7,229 bases of DNA, taken from assembly GCA_018664745.1 (NCBI GenBank), contig JABJNS010000112.1:1-7229 (forward strand), read 5' to 3'. The DNA is from Flavobacteriales bacterium (GTDB taxonomy: Bacteria; Bacteroidota; Bacteroidia; Flavobacteriales; BACL11). Below the pieces are notes generated by a model that was not told the DNA's origin, made no database searches, and saw only the letters and a program-made list of their open reading frames with translations. Shown in pieces: positions 5,261-7,229 of this stretch. A program made the translations under genes and the position numbers. How positions within the stretch are numbered: position 1 is the stretch's first letter; each line of letters begins with the position of its first letter.

Positions 5261-7003
5261 ATGAGTGATTTTATTGTATCTGCTAGGAAGTATAGGCCGT
5301 CAACATTTGATGCTGTTGTAGGACAATCTTCAATCACTTCCACTTTAAAAAATGCGATTAAAAGTAATCAGTTAGCACAATCTTTTCTTTTTTGTGGCCC
5401 AAGAGGAGTGGGTAAAACCTCTTGTGCACGTATTTTAGCTAAGACAATTAACTGTGAAAATATTACAGAAAATGTTGAAGCATGTAATACATGTGTAAGT
5501 TGTAAATCTTTTAATGAAAATGCTTCTTTTAATGTTCATGAATTAGATGCTGCATCTAATAATTCAGTTGATGATATAAGAAAATTGGTGGATCAAGTTC
5601 GTTTTGCCCCTCAAGTTGGTGAGTATAATATTTATATTATTGATGAGGTACATATGCTTTCTTCACAAGCTTTTAATGCTTTTCTTAAGACTTTGGAGGA
5701 GCCACCAAAACATGCTAAGTTTATTTTAGCAACTACTGAAAAACATAAAATTATTCCTACTATTTTGTCAAGGTGTCAAATTTTTGATTTTAAAAGAGTT
5801 GGTATTAATGACATTTCTAATAACTTGGCCTTTGTTGCTAAAAGTGAGGGTATTGCGGCACAGCAAGAAGCTTTGCATTTAATTGCTCAAAAATCGGATG
5901 GCGCTATGCGTGATTCTTTATCGTTATTTGATAGGTTGGTTAGTTTCTCAGAAAAAGAATTGACTTATCAGGGAGTGATTGAGCATTTGAATATTTTAGA
6001 TTATGAGTATTATTTTAAGGTTACTGATGCTTTGTTAAAAAATGATATCAATACACTTCTTATTTTATTCAATGAGATATTAAATAATGGTTTTGATGGA
6101 CACCATTTTATCAATGGTTTAGCTGAGCATTTAAGGGATATATTAGTAGCAAAAGATGAAAGTACTTTAGCTTTATTGGAAAAAGGAGATGCTTTACAAG
6201 CTAGATATTTGCAGCAGTCTAAAGCATGTGAATTAAGTTTCTTAATTCCTGCTCTGAATTTATGTAATGAGTGTGATGTGCAGTACAAAACATCAAATAA
6301 CAAACGATTATTGGTTGAGCTTTCGTTAATGCGAATTTCTTCAATAGGACATCAGTTGGCTGAAAAAAAAAGCCCTAAAAGTTTTGTAGTAACCTTAAAT
6401 GATGAAAAAAAGCAGGTTTCTGTTGAAAAATCAGCTGAAAATGCTAAAAAAATTGAAAAAACTACTGAAAAATACATAAAAACTGAAAAAGAAGTAGTTG
6501 TTGCTCCAAAACCAATTCCAAGAATTTCATTGTCTGGTAGAAAGAAATCAAAAACAATTTCAATAACTGCAGCCTTTCAGGAGATAAATAAAGTAAAAGA
6601 AGAGCAAGAAGTTGATACTTCTAATTTGAGAAAAACTGAATTTACAGAAACAAAAATGATTGCTGTTTGGAAAGAAGTAATATCATTTGTGAAGAAAAAA
6701 GGGAAATCTAATTTAGGTATTACATTGGGTGTTTTTCCGCCAGTATTAAAATCAAATTATGAAATAGAATTGCCTTTAAGTAATAGTTCTCAGGTAGAAA
6801 TGATGATGGAAGAGAAATATATGGTATTGGAATTTTTGAGAAGTAAATTGGAAAATGATTATATAGAAATAATAACTACAATTATTGAGGGAGAAAAAAG
6901 TAATATCCCTTATACAAATAAAGATAAATTTGCCAAAATGATGGAGGAGAACCCTCACTTGGAAACTTTAAGAATGAAACTAGGACTTGATCCTGATTAT
7001 TAA
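5261..7003 (+). CDS. dnaX: DNA polymerase III clamp-loader subunit tau (gamma/tau)
   Basis: This is the AAA+ ATPase subunit of the replicative clamp loader, which loads the beta clamp and, as tau, ties the loader to the polymerase. The 580 residues show Walker A GPRGVGKTS (46-54, Lys52), four zinc ligands Cys65, Cys75, Cys78 and Cys81, Walker B IIDE (126-129), sensor I LATT (156-159), the SRC motif (170-172, arginine finger Arg171) and sensor II in GAMRDS (Arg217). Domain III runs to about residue 368. A Lys/Glu-rich linker follows (about 369-425), then a tau-specific C-terminal domain (about 455-580) ending in LGLDPDY. The linker start contains A-runs that could give a short gamma-like product (6363-6371 and 6406-6412). 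The ATG at 5261 gives the usual start, with YRPSTFDAVVGQ at 11-22. An M16 peptidase gene follows after 10 nt with no terminator between. Confidence 0.97.
   Translation: MSDFIVSARKYRPSTFDAVVGQSSITSTLKNAIKSNQLAQSFLFCGPRGVGKTSCARILAKTINCENITENVEACNTCVSCKSFNENASFNVHELDAASNNSVDDIRKLVDQVRFAPQVGEYNIYIIDEVHMLSSQAFNAFLKTLEEPPKHAKFILATTEKHKIIPTILSRCQIFDFKRVGINDISNNLAFVAKSEGIAAQQEALHLIAQKSDGAMRDSLSLFDRLVSFSEKELTYQGVIEHLNILDYEYYFKVTDALLKNDINTLLILFNEILNNGFDGHHFINGLAEHLRDILVAKDESTLALLEKGDALQARYLQQSKACELSFLIPALNLCNECDVQYKTSNNKRLLVELSLMRISSIGHQLAEKKSPKSFVVTLNDEKKQVSVEKSAENAKKIEKTTEKYIKTEKEVVVAPKPIPRISLSGRKKSKTISITAAFQEINKVKEEQEVDTSNLRKTEFTETKMIAVWKEVISFVKKKGKSNLGITLGVFPPVLKSNYEIELPLSNSSQVEMMMEEKYMVLEFLRSKLENDYIEIITTIIEGEKSNIPYTNKDKFAKMMEENPHLETLRMKLGLDPDY
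6363..6371 (+). other. A9 slippery tract at the core/linker boundary of dnaX
   Basis: Nine A's are read in frame as GAA AAA AAA AGC (Glu368-Lys369-Lys370-Ser371), which contains the heptamer A AAA AAA. A -1 shift, or gain of one A in the mRNA, reads Lys371-Pro372 and then TAA at 6376-6378. Loss of one A reads five more residues and then TAG at 6387-6389. Either way the product would end right after domain III, at 372 or 375 residues. This resembles the nine-A tract of Thermus dnaX, where transcriptional slippage makes gamma. Actual slippage here is an inference. Confidence 0.5.
6406..6412 (+). other. E. coli-type slippery heptamer A AAA AAG in dnaX
   Basis: The in-frame context GAA AAA AAG CAG (Glu382-Lys383-Lys384-Gln385) contains A AAA AAG in the phase used by the E. 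coli dnaX frameshift. A -1 shift adds Ala-Gly-Phe-Cys and stops at TGA 6424-6426, for a product of 388 residues. I see no strong stem-loop just downstream and no Shine-Dalgarno-like enhancer just upstream. In an A-rich lysine linker the heptamer could occur by chance. Confidence 0.3.
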
Positions 7004-7013
7004 CAGAAAATAA

Positions 7014-7229
7014 ATGAATATGAAACCAAAACAAATCTTAACTTTTGTGCTAATAGTAGCTGCAGGAGTTTATTTCGGAATTAACCTAGTCATACAAAAG
7101 GCTAAAACTGAAATTAATTATAACGCAAACGAACAAATGAATAAAATTGAAGATAATTATGAAACGGCAGCAAATGATCCGTTAAAAGCCAGAGTTTATA
7201 CTTTGGATAATGGACTTAAAGTATACTTA
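7014..7229 (+). CDS. M16-family (insulinase-like) zinc peptidase, N-terminal part, membrane-anchored
   Basis: The first 72 codons are present; the frame is open at the right edge. One hydrophobic segment (about residues 7-27, ILTFVLIVAAGVYFGINLV) follows a short basic start. With no clear signal peptidase site and no lipobox Cys, it reads as a signal anchor with the rest in the periplasm. After a charged spacer, NDPLKARVYTLDNGLKVYL (54-72) matches the start of the catalytic domain of Bacteroidota M16 peptidases, whose strand leads to the HxxEH zinc motif. That motif would lie beyond the window, so catalysis cannot be judged. The start may be the ATG at 7014 or the one at 7020; both keep the membrane segment. 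The gap to dnaX is 10 nt, so co-transcription is likely, although no shared function is evident. Confidence 0.75.
   Translation, partial: MNMKPKQILTFVLIVAAGVYFGINLVIQKAKTEINYNANEQMNKIEDNYETAANDPLKARVYTLDNGLKVYL

Noticed and set aside
6010..6303. A minus-strand open stretch of 97 codons inside dnaX, and a second of 60 codons at 6776-6958
   Set aside because: Both are antisense to conserved parts of DnaX. The second is low in complexity (Phe/Ile/His-rich), as expected for the complement of an A-rich coding strand.
6446..6452. Another seven-A run in the dnaX linker as a slip site
   Set aside because: Its phase is GCT AAA AAA ATT, so the heptamer preceding the slip would be T AAA AAA, which does not allow good re-pairing of both tRNAs. 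Many A-runs are expected in this lysine-rich linker.
1..7229. Mobile elements, CRISPR repeats, tRNA genes, phage or defence genes
   Set aside because: Reading both strands, I find no transposase, no regularly spaced repeats, no cloverleaf-like sequence and no recognisable phage or defence domain; the coding space is filled by the listed genes.

Overview
The window is AT-rich, compact chromosomal DNA from a member of Bacteroidota, most likely Flavobacteriia. Three things point there. Promoter -7 boxes match the Bacteroidota consensus TAnnTTTG in front of every gene or operon whose start lies in a non-coding gap. Translation starts sit in A-rich leaders, mostly without Shine-Dalgarno sequences. 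The proteins have flavobacterial character: a secreted Omp28-like protein with a signal peptide ending in Ala-Gln, a mitochondrial-type aconitase, a tau subunit ending in a LD-DY tail, and an M16 peptidase. This placement is inferred from sequence character; no database search was done.

Layout from left to right. On the minus strand, 1-1473 is the first 491 codons of a large secreted protein that runs off the left edge. It ends here in a thioredoxin/Omp28-like motif that lacks its first cysteine. Next, still on the minus strand, is acn (aconitate hydratase, 1606-3873), with its own promoter and a clear intrinsic terminator. Then comes the minus-strand ribosomal operon rpsF-rpsR-rplI (5105 down to 4023), also closed by a strong intrinsic terminator. 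A 155-bp divergent promoter region (5106-5260) separates it from the plus-strand genes dnaX (5261-7003) and, 10 nt further on, the first 72 codons of a membrane-anchored M16-family zinc peptidase that runs off the right edge.

Most of the content is conserved housekeeping: TCA cycle, small and large ribosomal subunit proteins, and the replicative clamp loader. I see no mobile element, CRISPR array, tRNA, rRNA or defence system, and no convincing previously unknown system. No gap without a gene exceeds 300 bases.

The most interesting signal is inside dnaX. A run of nine A's lies exactly where the clamp-loader core (domains I-III) gives way to the lysine/glutamate-rich linker. A -1 slip there reaches a stop codon after two further codons. 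The E. coli-type heptamer A AAA AAG lies 35 nt beyond the run. Together they suggest that this dnaX makes a short gamma-like product as well as tau, by transcriptional slippage or ribosomal frameshifting. Other points worth checking are the missing cysteine in the secreted protein, a GC-rich discriminator at the ribosomal promoter, and the co-location of bS6 and bS18, two of the three proteins reported to hide the anti-Shine-Dalgarno sequence in Flavobacterium ribosomes.
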